Assembly (NCBI GenBank): GCA_032718865.1
Contig: JALUTQ010000022.1
Location: 1-64,000 of the forward strand
Source of the DNA: Tilletia caries
Taxonomy: Eukaryota > Basidiomycota > Exobasidiomycetes > Tilletiales > Tilletiaceae
DNA length: 64,000 nt
Reading direction: 5' to 3'
A program made the position numbers and the translations under genes. The number at the start of each line of letters is the position of its first letter. Within the stretch, counting starts at the first letter, position 1. Shown piece by piece: positions 8,903-19,720 of the stretch. Under the pieces are notes generated by a model that did no database searches, was not told where the DNA came from, and saw only the letters and a program-made list of their open reading frames with translations.

Positions 8903-11008
8903 ACTTCCACGGAGATTGGCCCAGCGCCCTCCATGTTCAATCAGACCACTACGCATCACGATGACTCCTTTGCTGCTGCGCCTCGTGCTACGAGTGAGAA
9001 TCAGTCCAACAACGCGTCCATACCGGCGTCAGTATCGGCAGGAACGTTGTTCTTGACGGATCGCCCCGTCTTCACCACACCGCGGACGATCCGTCCCAAC
9101 GAGGTCGTTCCTCCTCTGGCCCAGCCAAAGCGTGCGTTCGGGCAGGTGGTGGTACTTCCCAAGAATCCAACTACCGGCACGGGTCGAGGTTACCGGGCAC
9201 ACATTCCCTTGACCGCCCATATCCGCGTCAACGACACCGACGGTCGCGCCCTCTCAACCCTGTTGGATACAGGGGCGACGTTGTCCTGTATCGACGCTTC
9301 GGTCCTCAAGCGAATGGGCGGTTCTCCTTCTGGATCGCCCATGCATGTCAAAGGGATCGGCGACTCGATGACGCTCGGTTGGGCGACTCTTCCCGTGTTC
9401 CTTCACGCCACGGATCCTCAAGGCAAGCATGTGCACTTGGAGTTCGATCAAGACTTCCATGTCCTTCCGGAATTCCCCCCCGGTCTATGTCTTGGCCTCG
9501 ATTTCATCACTGCTTACGACGTATCGATCTCCCCGACTCGAGGCCGCGGCCGGATTGGTCGATACACGTTCCAAGTCCGCGAACGTGTTCCCAGTCCCTT
9601 CGCGACGGAGGCCGAACTTGTTTCTTCATCCTCCATCTCGTTGCCGCCCGGTTTCCAGACGTGGGTCTCGGTCAACGCGGCGTGTTTGGCCCCAGGGGTC
9701 GACTACACTGTCGCGCCCCGCCTCTCCATCACGCCTGACGAGTCCGTTCGATTGGCCGGTCCTGTCGGCCTCCTCCATCACGGGCCCGTCCGGCACATCC
9801 TGATCGGGAATTACGGATCGGCGGCATTTGAGTTGGAAAAGGGCACTGTGGTTGCCGATGCCACTGCCGCCCGGATAGGCGACCGCATCTCCGAGGGAGG
9901 CGAGCTGTTCCATCTCGGCATCCCATCCCAACCCAATCCTTTTACCGTCGCACCATCGGCCGTCCCTGACCCGGACGAGGCTGCCCTTCCGCTCGACGTT
10001 TTCGACGAGATCGACTCCCCCGTCAACTCGCTGACGCAGGACGCGGAAACCGCCCTTGTGGACGACGTATATCGGGTGGGGGTCGACGCCGATGGTAACG
10101 CTCATGCCGCTGTCATAGAGCTGTTGAGGGCCCACTCCGCCGCCTTCGCTTTGGATGGTTGCCCGGGGCAGATCGAGGGCCACGATATGGCCATTCACCT
10201 CGAGCCCAATACGAATCTGCCTCCGGAACCTCCTCGTCGGGCGAGTCCTGAAAAACGGGCGGCGATGGACGCTGCCATCGAGCAACTGCTGGAGTGGGAC
10301 GTGATCGAGCCCTCCCAGAGCCCGGTCTCTTTCCCCGTGGTAATGGTGAAGCAGAATGGCAAGTGGCGATTCTGTGTTGACTATCGCCAACTCAACTCAA
10401 ACACGATACCCGACCGCTATCCTCTTTCCACAATCGATGCCATCTTCCAAACCCTCTGTGGCAAGAAGTGGTTCAGCTCCTTGGACGCCATTCGTGGCTA
10501 TCATCAGCTCGGCGTTGTTCCGGAGGATCGATGGAAAACGGCGTTCGTTTGCCATCGGGGGCTGTATCAGTACAAACGAGTGCCATTCGGGTTAAGGAAC
10601 GCCCCGGCAGTCTTTCAGCGCATGATGGACAAGGTCCTCGGGAATCTTCGTTGGCAACAAGCCATAGTATACATTGACGACTCCGTCATTGCCACGGACG
10701 ATCTCGACGAACACCTTCGCGCCCTCGACACGCTCCTTCGGAACGCAGAGGAAGTCGGACTACGCTTCAGCCCGGCTAAATGCACGTTTGCAGTTCCGAG
10801 CCTCACCTTGCTCGGGAGGAAGGTGTCGGGTGCTGGTGTGGCCGTCTGGCAGGACCGCGCCAAAGCCGTTCAAACCTTGGCACGACCTCACACATTGCAA
10901 GAACTTTACCACGTTCTGGGCTTGTTTGGGTATTATCGCGCATTTATTCCCAGTTTTGCTGCGATCGCGGCGCCCCTCACGCGGTTACTAAAAAGGCTGG
11001 CGGTATGA
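8903..11008 (+). CDS. TE-B protease and reverse transcriptase
   Basis: The in-frame ATG at 8933 is probably not the real start; the frame is open from the intron acceptor at 8903. The protease DTGAT is at 9266-9280, with the typical LGLDFIT strand about 80 residues later. RT then shows FCVDYRQLN, LDAIRGYHQL, PFGLRNAPAVFQRMMD and the catalytic YIDD at 10670-10681, followed by the thumb and LGLFGYYRAFI. The frame ends at a stop at 11006-11008, just after an A5 run (10990-10994). Homologous TE-D reads TKGWRYE here, so one base is likely miscounted or mutated. Confidence 0.88.
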   Translation, partial: TSTEIGPAPSMFNQTTTHHDDSFAAAPRATSENQSNNASIPASVSAGTLFLTDRPVFTTPRTIRPNEVVPPLAQPKRAFGQVVVLPKNPTTGTGRGYRAHIPLTAHIRVNDTDGRALSTLLDTGATLSCIDASVLKRMGGSPSGSPMHVKGIGDSMTLGWATLPVFLHATDPQGKHVHLEFDQDFHVLPEFPPGLCLGLDFITAYDVSISPTRGRGRIGRYTFQVRERVPSPFATEAELVSSSSISLPPGFQTWVSVNAACLAPGVDYTVAPRLSITPDESVRLAGPVGLLHHGPVRHILIGNYGSAAFELEKGTVVADATAARIGDRISEGGELFHLGIPSQPNPFTVAPSAVPDPDEAALPLDVFDEIDSPVNSLTQDAETALVDDVYRVGVDADGNAHAAVIELLRAHSAAFALDGCPGQIEGHDMAIHLEPNTNLPPEPPRRASPEKRAAMDAAIEQLLEWDVIEPSQSPVSFPVVMVKQNGKWRFCVDYRQLNSNTIPDRYPLSTIDAIFQTLCGKKWFSSLDAIRGYHQLGVVPEDRWKTAFVCHRGLYQYKRVPFGLRNAPAVFQRMMDKVLGNLRWQQAIVYIDDSVIATDDLDEHLRALDTLLRNAEEVGLRFSPAKCTFAVPSLTLLGRKVSGAGVAVWQDRAKAVQTLARPHTLQELYHVLGLFGYYRAFIPSFAAIAAPLTRLLKRLAV

Positions 11009-12400
11009 ATCCGCTGATGGGAATACTCGGCTCGTCAACGCCGAAGGACGTGCCGTGTCCGCCGCTAAGGTTCCACTGTCCTGGGGATCGGAGCAGCAGA
11101 GTAGCTTCGAAGCTCTGCGGGCGGCCGTTGCGAACCCACCCGTGCTCGCCCATCCCGACCCGTCTCGACCGTACATTTTGTACACCGACGCGTCCAAAGG
11201 AGCTCTGGCTGCCATCCTCCATCAGGTCACGTCGTCGCCGGCCCCCGTCCCCATTGATCCGGTCGGGGCACATCTCAATACCTTGTCCGTACCTCAACTG
11301 CCCGCCGCCATCGCCCGAGATCGATGGACTTCCTGGTTGTACGAGGACAAGTTCTTTGCCCCGATCTTGCGGCAGGTTCAGGACCGGCCGACGCTCGACG
11401 ACGAATGGGTGGTCCGGGATAACGTCCTCGTCCGCCGCATTGATGACCGGATCGCTTTGCCTGCCTCGGGTCTGTCCGTCGTCTTGCGACATGCTCACGA
11501 CCATGGAGGACATTTCGGTTTCTGGAAAACCTTCCTTGCTGTCAACAAACATTTCTGGCGTCCCCAGCTGTCAACCGCCGTTCGTGCGTGGGTCAAGCAC
11601 TGTGAGCAGTGCCGCCGAACTAAGTCTTCGCCCAAGACTGGCTTCTTGGACATCTCACAGGACCCGACCTTACCATTCGACCATATCTCGCTTGATCTGA
11701 TTTATGGGTTCCCACGGTCGCGAGCGGGGAACGACGCGGCTTTGATCATCCAGGACCTCTTCTCGCGTATGGTGATCCTTGAGCCTTGCACCAAGGACAT
11801 CACCGCGGAGGGGGGGTGGCTGCCGTCGTGAGCAACCGTGTGCTCCGGTTCGGTTGGCGACCTCGTCGTCTCGTTTCGGATTCCGAAGCCCGGGTATCCG
11901 GGTCGGTCATGTCGGCTCTGTGCGAGTCGCTTGGTGCGGTCCGTACACCCTCCAGTCCCTATCACCAGCAAGCCAACAGTGTGGAGCGTGTGGTCCAGAC
12001 CATACACCGCGTCCTCCAAGTCATGGCTCTTCCGTCGAAGGCCCATTGGGATCGCCGCCTGCTGCCTTCGGTTGAATTGGCCCTCAACAGCAGTCCATCG
12101 TCGGTAACGGGACAGCGGCCGTTCGATCTCGTCTTCGTCAGCCACCCGACGGTGGTCCACGCCATCTTCGACGCAGAGGAGCACCTCGGCGTGGGCTCGT
12201 TCGACGAACGCCTGTCGGCGGCCCAGGATCGTCTGGCCGAAGCCCGTCAGCATATCGCTGCGGCTCGACTTGAACAGAAGCGTCGCTACGACTCACGTCG
12301 TACGACTCCGGCCCTAATCGTGCCAGGCATGTCTGCGTGGATTCGTCTTCGGGATCGGCCCGTCGTGGGCGCCGTCTCGACCAACTCGATGCGCGTAAAC
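11009..12400 (+). CDS. TE-B RNase H N-terminal part plus integrase
   Basis: After the frameshift, the tether SWGSEQQSSFEAL leads to YILYTDASKGALAAILHQV, the first RNase H strands, with the first catalytic Asp at 11187-11189. Instead of the remaining RNase H, the integrase follows. It has a His-His-Cys-Cys finger (HAHDHGGHFGF ... HCEQC, about 11490-11610), the first Asp in SLDLIYGF (about 11695), the second in VSDSEARV (about 11877) and the Glu in QQANSVERVVQ (about 11985). A second frameshift lies at a G7 run (11810-11816); the third is near 12390. The C-terminal part (GPFPVEEVLSAHRVRLALP) resembles the GPY/F region. Confidence 0.85.
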
Positions 12401-13185
12401 TCGGACCGTTCCCCGTTGAGGAAGTTCTGTCCGCTCATCGCGTTCGCCTCGCCCTTCCCCCTCACCTCGGCGTCGACCCGGTCTTCAGCATTGAACAGCT
12501 CGATCTTGAGTCGACAGACGACGATCCGTTTGCTGCTGATCGGACTACGGTCGTCCCGGATACGCGTGTGGCGGATGCGGAGGATGCGGCTCTCTCGTCG
12601 GACTCGTCTCTGATCCAGGAGGCTTCGTCTGCACCGGACTCGGTTGCGGATCCTGCTCCTGCTCTCCCGCCTCGCGTCCGACGTCACCCCGCTGCCCTCG
12701 ACGATTTCATCATGGGGACCGTCCAGTCGTCGACGCCGTCTGACGAGCTGAAGGACCTGATTCGCGGCCCGCTTCCTCGGCCTCGTGTGGTTCAGGACGG
12801 CCCTGATCGCATCCTTCTCACCGAGCGGCCCATAGCCTTTCTCTCCCGGCTCACAACGTCCGCTGAGTCCAAGCTCGTCGCGGCCGAGCTGGAGCTGGTC
12901 TGTTTCGCCTGGGCCTATAACAAGTTGGCCCATTTGCTCGAGGGTGCATTCACGACGGTTGTTACAGACCACTCGCCCATGGAACGCATGCTGCGCTCTC
13001 ATACAAATATCCCATACGGTCCTACAATTACGCGTTGCAGGACATCGATGATGCCCCATCTCGGAAATCTTCGATTCGTCTATCGACCAGGACCGCGCCA
13101 TACCAATGCCGATGCGCTTTCCCGCCTACCCATCGACCAGGGACGGTCGTCTTCTGCCGGTGGGGATGTGCTGGCGAGCAGCTAA
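12390..13185 (+). CDS. TE-B integrase tail and RNase H C-terminal part
   Basis: The frame starts in the integrase C-terminus (LDARKLGPFPVEEV) and continues through an acidic linker into an RNase H that lacks its first strands. It has RPIAFLSRL, then ELELVCFAW with the catalytic Glu at 12892-12894, VVTDHSPM with Asp at 12967-12969, and a closing TNADALSRL with Asp at 13111-13113. In other Gypsy elements all of this lies directly after the DAS strand and before integrase. The stop at 13183-13185 falls within the 3' LTR if that begins at the TGT after the polypurine tract (13167). Confidence 0.85.
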
Positions 13186-13482
13186 TAGTTACTTACTTCT
13201 CAGTTCTCTATGTCCCCAATCCGTTCCGCTCCGATCCCCGATCGCTCTCAACACTTTTCCTCACTCACTGCTCCAGAATCGTTACGCAACGTCTCACTTT
13301 TCCTTCCTCTTTTCCCTTCATCAGCCGCACCGGCTTCTCTCTCTCCTGCGCCTCATTTGTATATAAGCGGCTGCGCCCCACTTCCCCCTCTCGCTTAGAA
13401 CTGATCCGTCATTGCATATTCTCATTTGTTTAGCCTTAGCTACAGGTAAGACACTCTTCTACCGAACCATTGTGTTCGCACA
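13167..13482 (+). repeat. TE-B 3' LTR
   Basis: The polypurine tract cggtggggA directly precedes the TGTGCT start, exactly as in TE-D. From 13200 to 13482 the sequence repeats 6385-6667. The first about 33 bases differ from the 5' copy. It ends cgcaca. Confidence 0.8.
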
Positions 13483-13839
13483 CTTGTGGGGCGAGGTAGG
13501 GGTGCGTGTACTGTGGACGCTAATCTCGAGCTGATGATCATTCTCTCATGCTCTGCAGCTTTAACGCTGCCATCTGAGCCAGTAATAATGATGAACGATG
13601 AACCGCCGGTTCAGCAGCCAGCAGCAGGTTGACAGTATATCGCGATTCGCAAGACCTCGCTCCTCCAGCCTCCCCAGGTCCCGCCCGCACGCTCACTCAT
13701 ATATACTCACATCTCACAGATTTATCCTCATTCTGACTCAGCGCTCAGACCCTATAGTCCTGGAGCATGGAGCCTGGGCAGGTGGGCGTTGGGCGGCGAA
13801 GGTGACTTGTCATTATGTTTATATGTTCTTCGCTCTCGG
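13483..13839. other. Segment between TE-B and TE-C, nothing recognised
   Basis: Non-coding in appearance, with a tata-rich part near 13700. It may be a relic of the sequence into which the elements inserted, or of TE-A. No match to the LTRs described here was seen. Confidence 0.4.
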
Positions 13840-14084
13840 TGAAGGGCCGCAGACCTCACAGCTCGCAACGCAGTTGACAGTAACGCGCCTGGTTCTGATT
13901 CTTGTTCGTTGTTGTGGTCTAGATACAAGAGGAGACACTCCGTCGAGAGGGAAGTGAAGAAACGGAGAGGGAAAAGAGTGGAGTGATCACTTGATCAACA
14001 AAGAGAGACTAGTCGTGTATGAGAAAGAAAGGAGAGAAAGGAAACGTATAACCTAAAGCTGTGGGTACCGACCCAAGCCCTACA
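13840..14084 (-). repeat. TE-C 3' LTR (left copy)
   Basis: Plus-strand sequence runs TGAAGGGCCGC ... AAGCCCTACA; on the element strand it is TGTAGGG...TTCA. 245 bp. A relative at 51670-51903 is a solo LTR with a perfect target duplication, which confirms the ends. Confidence 0.85.
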
Positions 14085-14097
14085 CCGTCCCCCAACC
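14085..14097 (-). promoter_or_regulatory. TE-C polypurine tract
   Basis: On the minus strand ggttgggggacgg directly precedes the TGTAGGG start of the 3' LTR, the place where plus-strand priming is expected. Confidence 0.6.
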
Positions 14098-15790
14098 GAG
14101 CGAGGCCAAGAGAAATTTGAGAATGTATGAACGGTGGACGAGGTCGACTAAGCAGTCTTGCGAGCGGATCGACGGGGACGTTGGGTGCGGGAGAGATCGG
14201 CGGGTAGGTCGGGAAAGTGTTGAACAACGTTTTTCGGCGTTTTCCCACGTGTCTGCTGAAGGAGAAACGTTGTCGATTCCTGTCCAACGCACCAAAAACT
14301 CGCGACTCGACCCCGCGCCAACCCCGACATCCCGGTAGTCCACGACACACACGGGAACGACGTCGCTTTCGAAGGCATCGTGTCTTGGAACGCTTGTAGA
14401 GTCGGGATCTCCGTTCCAACGTTTGAGGAGCTTGGTGTGGAAGACGGGATGAACACGCAGCCACGGAGGCAAATCGAGCTCATAGCTGGGGCTCGCTGCA
14501 CGAACCACCACGAACGGGCCCACCCACTTCGGAAGCAACTTGGAAGCCCACGGGCGCCTTTTTTCTTCGCGAAGGCGGAGGTTGGATGTTGAAAGGAGAA
14601 CCTGGTCTCCCACGGCGTAGGTGGGGTCCTCGCGCCGCAACTTATTTGCGTAGCGTGCTTGTGCAGTGCGAGCAGCAACCACGCCATCCCAAGCCCAGTC
14701 CCGGAGAAACGTAAGGCGGGTGGTGAAACCGGAAGAGTCTTCAGATCCAGATGTGTCGTCCGGGGTCGGAAAAGCTGAAGGAGTCTCGCCGTAAACGAAG
14801 TCAAATGGGGTCATTCCAAGTGATCGATTGAGGGACGAGTTCATAGCAAACTCAACGTGGGGAATCAACTGTTCGCAGTCCGCCTGAGGCAGGCGACGGT
14901 CCAGAAGTAGGGAGCGAAGGATTTGAACCACTGTTTTGTTTGCTGCTTCCGCTTGTCCGTCTGTTTCGGGATGAGCGGCAGTGGACATCTTGAGATCAAC
15001 GCCCGTGCTCCGCATCAAGCCCTGCCAGAACGCGCTGGTGAAACGTGGATCCCGATCGGAAACGACCGAAGAGGGCCAACCGTGCAGATTGTAGATCGTG
15101 CGTAGGTAAAGCTCGGCGTCGAACCTGCGTGGAGGCTCGATCGATCGTGACCATCAAAAAATCGTTCCTCGTCTTCCCAGCGGGAAACGGTCTGACAAAG
15201 TCGATTGCGACGTGCTTTCAAGCACCACGAGGAATCGTCAACGCGCGGAGGAAGCCAGCAGGCTGCTGAGAAGAAGACTTTGATCTTTGGCAGGAGTCAC
15301 ACTCCGCGCAGAAATTCACCACGTCCTTGACGAGGCTGGGCCACCAATAGTGTCGACGGATAGCCTGAGCCGTGTACCGAGTCCCTTGATGACCAACACT
15401 GTCGTGCCCCTGCCGCATCACTTCCTCCCTCTTACTGTCTGGAACAGCAAGCAGCTCCGGCTCCCCGGCGCGTGTGACATGCAGTCTGCCCGTGTCCGAG
15501 TCCCAACGATAAAGGTTCTCGTACCTCTCCGGGTGGGCTACGACGTCGGAGAACGTCCGATCGAGTAAATAGGCCTCATGCCAGCCCATGATCTCATCGC
15601 CTGCGGCAACATCAGTGGCCTGGGACTCGACGATGGTGAGAGGCTCCCCGTGGAAGGAGAGCTGCCCATCCTCGTCCTCTCGCCGACAAGGATCGCAGAC
15701 CTCGTCCTCGAGAGTCGTGAAGGCCTCGGGGTACTCCCCGGACAACTTCGATAGGTAGTCGCTGACCATGTTCCGACTGCGGGGCACGTG
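14098..15790 (-). pseudogene. TE-C integrase with chromodomain-like tail
   Basis: The zinc finger reads HDSVGHQGTRYTAQ ... CAECDSCQ (about 15290-15400). The core Glu region reads HPETDGQAEAANKTV near 14960. The C-terminal region follows (LPKWVGPFVVVRAASPSYEL, then VHPVFHTKLL, the GPY/F module). The last part, REFLVRWTGIDN and ADTWENAE (about 14230-14310), matches a chromodomain pattern (YLVRWxGY..xxTWEp), which places TE-C among chromoviruses. The middle of the core (about 15015-15220) is frameshifted, so no intact enzyme remains. Confidence 0.75.
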
Positions 15791-15799
15791 TATGATGTC

Positions 15800-18237
15800 G
15801 CGAACATAAAATTCAGAGAGGAAGTCGTCCCAACGCCAGGACTTGCCCTTCAGCTCTGCTTGTCCCGCAGTCGTGACGCGGTCTGGCTGTCTGTGACCAG
15901 CGTCACAGGTACTCCAAGAAGCTGTCTGCGGAAAGCGTTGAGAGTGGCGATGAGAGCGAGTAGTTCTTGATCAGGAGTACCTCAATTCGATTGAGCGGCC
16001 TTATATTTCTTCGACAAGAAGCCTGCGGGTCGCATCAGATCGTGAGACTCTCCCTGTCCAATCCAGCCGCCAACCTCGCTCGCTGCGTCCGCAACAACCC
16101 ACACCCTTCCAGCTGTGTCTTCAGAATCTGCCAGCGCCGAACTGATGGGCGAGAGTGCGACTGTGTTTGAAACGAGATCTTTGACTCGCTCAAACGCTTC
16201 CTTCCGAGTTAGATTCATGAAGAAGCGAGCGCCCGCGGTCGCAATTTCCGAGAGCGGAGCACAAAGAAGAGCAACTTCGGGCATTCTGTCGGCCAGGTAG
16301 TTCACCAGTCCTAGGAAAGACTGGAGCTGCTTGACATCCTTCGGTTTTGGGTGCTTGATTACGTCCCATGCCTTTCTTGCATCGACATGGACTCCTTCGG
16401 CGTTGATGCGAAACCCGAGAACCTCGAGGTCGTCACGCGCAATCTCCGCCTTCGCGAAGGAGACCTTCCACCCGTATTTCCGAAGTCGCTCCAGCACCCA
16501 ACGCAGCGCCTCGACATGATTCTCGACGCTGCTGTGAACGTATACGTTGTCCAAGTATACCATTACACCAACCTGTTCTCCCCCTTGGAACGTGATCTCC
16601 ATGTCCCTCTGGAACGTTGCACCGGCGTTCGTATCGCCCTGTTGCATAACCTGCCAGAGTATGATGCCTATCGGCGTCCTGGTGGCAGTCTTGTGAACGT
16701 ACTCGGGCTCCGTTCGAATCTGATGATAGCCGTCGGGAAAATCGAGGGCGGAGCACACGCCACCCTTGTGCTGAATGGTTCGACACACCTCATTCCTGAT
16801 AGCTTCCTGATCAGGCGGAGCATTCTGATCCTTCACGGTGTTCGAATTACGCTGTCGAAGATCGCTTACGAAACGGGCCTTGCTGGGATCAGAGGGCTTT
16901 GGACGCGCCATGATGGAAGAGGCCCCTGCAGCGACTCCTCGAACCCAAGTTCCGCTCTTTAGATGCTTCTCGGCGAGGGCGTAGAACTGGGTGAGAAATG
17001 CGTCTGGCATCTTGTAGAGACGAGTGTTGGGAGTCAGAGTCGCATTGATCAGCGGGATTCGATGGTTCATGCCTTCTCGCAAGGGGGGAAGCTTGTTGCT
17101 GACACCATCCTGGAAGACATCGGCAAACTCGTCCAGCAGGTCGGTCAATTGTCGTCGAGTCGTCAAGGGGACCCGCTGGCTGGTAACGACTAGCCCTTCG
17201 GTATCACGGGAAAAGCCTGGTTTTAAGACGACCGACGCAGAGACTTGTGCGACGGGAGGGAACTCTCCTGTGAGTGCCCGCGCGTACCTGGCCCCGATCT
17301 GACTCGCCTCGTCCTTGTCAAATGCACCCTCCCCAACTTGTACTTCCCCGTTGACCCATACTGCAAACGTATCTCGGTGCACAAGAAGGTTCCGCTTGAT
17401 CCAGTCCATCGATACGAACGCATCGTACTTGTCCAACGCAACCAACTGGAATACCTCGGAGGACAGAACTTCGCCGCCCGGAGACTGCGTGTCGAGCTGG
17501 GCCCAATGATTGATTGACCCCTTCGACTCCACGGTGGTCTGCTTTAGCGCGAGAGGATCCGGATACCTGTGGTAGGCAAGTTGGTGCAGCTTGACGAAGC
17601 TGGGCTTGATTAGGTTGTGGGTGCAACCGTCGTCCACGAGGGTGTACGCGAGCTTGCCGCCGATACGAATCATGAGCTTGAGTGGCAGCGCCATTGACTC
17701 GTCTCCGTCGACGGGCTTGATTGTTGAACTGTCGATGAGGCTGACTCCATGCGCCTCCGCCGTCCCGCCTTCTTCATCGTCATCTTCGTCCAGAATGTGA
17801 GCGGGCTGGGAGTGATTCGAGCTCGCTTGCTGCCAACGCGGACAGTCAGCCTTTGTGTGGCCGGACTGAGAACAACCGAAGCACAAGTTGGACTTGAGAT
17901 GATGCGAGAGCTGCTCGGCGGTGAGCTTAACGCCTTTATTGTTCGTGGCGGCGGTGCGAAAAATTCTACCGGCAGGAGCCGAGGAAGACCCAACGTCGGA
18001 GGCATGAGTGAGTACCTGGGTGGCTGTCCAGGCACGCTTCTTCTGGCCGTCTGCAGCCAGGCGCTCTCGTACTGGGGCTGTCTGGGAAACCCGCTCCTCT
18101 CTGTTGTCTTGGATTTGACGGCGGCGTTGGTCGGTCTGTAACGCATTCTCGCGAAGCTCGTCGTAAGTATCGGCTCGAACTTGAAGCATCGCTGTCCGCA
18201 TACCGTCCGAGAAGGTTCCCCACAATCGATTCAACAT
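15800..18237 (-). pseudogene. TE-C knuckle, protease, RT and RNase H
   Basis: From the 5' side: a canonical knuckle CFGCSQSGHTKADC at 17842-17883, then protease with VDDGCTHNLI where D-S/T-G is expected, then RT (SALDFPDGYHQI, GATFQRDME, palm motif). The palm motif reads Y-L-D-N at 16546-16557 instead of YLDD, which should abolish polymerisation. RNase H begins VWVVADAASEVGGW and, after a stop near 15982, continues DQELLAL, VTLVTDSQ and VSDYLSKL down to about 15740. The order is canonical, before integrase. The 751-residue frame is otherwise long and clean. Confidence 0.8.
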
Positions 18238-18249
18238 AATCTCCTGGTT

Positions 18250-19720
18250 TCAGGACGAACCGATACGAAGCTGTAATGCTTCGAGCTCTTGAATAACCTC
18301 GATGATCGGTCGCTCCTTCCGTGCCTTCTGATCGTATTGCATGACCTTCCAGAAGCTGTGCCAAGTAACTTCTGGCGTGGCCAGCGGCAGGAACCGAGCC
18401 TGAAGTTCCTCGCACACCGTCTGCCAGTCGGTGCGGTAGTAGTCCTTCGAGTTGAAAAATATCAACGCATCTCCCTGCAACCTTCCGGCCAGAACCGAGA
18501 TCTTGCTCGCCTCTGGTACGTGAACCGGGTATGTATTGAAAACGCGCTCCATGTCGTAGACGAACGCCTCATAATGGTCGCGACTGGGTCCACCGGAGTA
18601 GTATGTAGGTGGAAGGCTCGATCCTCGGGTAACAGTTTCCGCCTTGGGACGCATGCGACGTCCCGTAGCTTCCTGCCGCGCTGGTCGGTCCTTGCATCAA
18701 TTGAGGATCAAATTGCACGCCAGGGGGAGCCGGACCTCTGGGTCCTCCTGCATCATGACTTCACGCTCTAGGAAGCACGATGGGGCGAGGCTCGAACAGA
18801 GAACGTGCTGGAGAACGGATTCCGAGGCGGCCATCTTTCCCCTGGGACATATGCGCCTGGCGACTTCCCCTATCGTCTGGTCCTTGGGGTCGGTCGAACG
18901 ACAAGCCCCCGACAATACCCTCGGGTCGTCGGTGCACGCTAGGGCGGTACGATGGTGCTGCCGATGCGGTCGGATTGCGAAGAGCACGCGGCGCACTCCC
19001 GTGACCAGCCGTGGTCTGACTGTTGACCTCGTCGGCAAACGTAACTACCGATCCTTCTCGCCGACCTTCCCGCGCTGCTTGTGCTGGAGAGGCAGTGGAG
19101 AACTCCTTCTCCTGAGTGACCAAAGCTTGCTCCAGGTACCCTGCGAGTGCCGAAACCGCGGCGGGACTTTGGAGAAACGGAGCAAGCGCGGGATCGTCGA
19201 GCTTGAATCCGGCTCCGGACAGGAAATCGAGGCTCTCGGTGTGGATGAGGCTCTCTTTCTGGGTCGGAGGAGGCGGGAAGTCGCGTGTTGGTGTCGTCGA
19301 GGCTCGCACGGAGCGATTCGGGGCTGATGGACGGAAGCCGCTGAACGGGTTGGTGTCCGTCGTCAAGTCGATGAGATCCTCTGGTTCCTGCATCGCTGAC
19401 GTCATCGGCTGGAGAGGCGCATACCACGACATCTCCGCCGGCGGGGCCGCAAGTTCGTGCTCCGGTTGACCGCTTCTGCTTGTCTGCGGGCTCCTCGAGC
19501 CCTCCGCCGATGCCTCCTCAATAGGTGACAGGCGCTCCATCCCGGTCTTTCCGCTGGATGGCTCCACTTCCTTAGAAGCAGCTGCTGCTTCTGCTGCGTC
19601 GTCGTACGCAAGCAAGGAGAGGGTTGGCGTCGTCGTACACCAAGTGGAAAGTGCAAGCACGTCGTCGTACATGCGTTGCATACAGGCGTCGTCGTACACC
19701 AAATCAGAACGCGCGTCGTC
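18250..19720 (-). pseudogene. TE-C Gag
   Basis: Two frames. The upstream frame (down to 18761) is Pro/Ser-rich and low-complexity (DLIDLTTDTNPFSGF region). The downstream frame (18654-18250) is a capsid-type stretch with DHYEAFVYDMERVFNTYP, LQGDALIFFN and WQTVCEELQARF, typical of Ty3/Gypsy Gag. No ATG is found at the leader end; the open frame there starts at a TTG, so the real start may be an internal Met near 19680 or later. The frame break at about 18655-18760 separates the two halves. Confidence 0.6.

Larger units (their letters stand above)
6366..13482 (+). mobile_element. TE-B: Ty3/Gypsy element with split RNase H, both LTRs present
   Basis: LTR, primer site, Gag, protease, RT, RNase H N-part, integrase, RNase H C-part, polypurine tract, LTR. 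The two LTRs are nearly identical from 6385/13200 to the end, but their first 20-35 bases differ, and no clear target duplication is seen (right flank cttgt; left flank ttccg or attgt depending on the start chosen). Pol has three apparent frameshifts, two of them in homopolymers. The domain order is unusual (see findings). TE-D is a diverged relative with the same plan. Confidence 0.88.

Noticed and set aside
9626..10390. 254-residue minus-strand frame within TE-B pol
   Set aside because: Antisense shadow of protease-RT coding sequence; no motif and no independent start signals.
12390..13185. C-terminal TE-B segment as a second (archaeal-type) RNase H in addition to a normal one
   Set aside because: The segment lacks the first strand and first Asp, which are present only before integrase, so the two parts complement rather than duplicate each other.
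13835..13840. Target-site duplication of TE-C (tctcg versus tctcc)
   Set aside because: Needs one extra base and one mismatch; the related solo LTR shows a clean duplication, so I do not claim one here.
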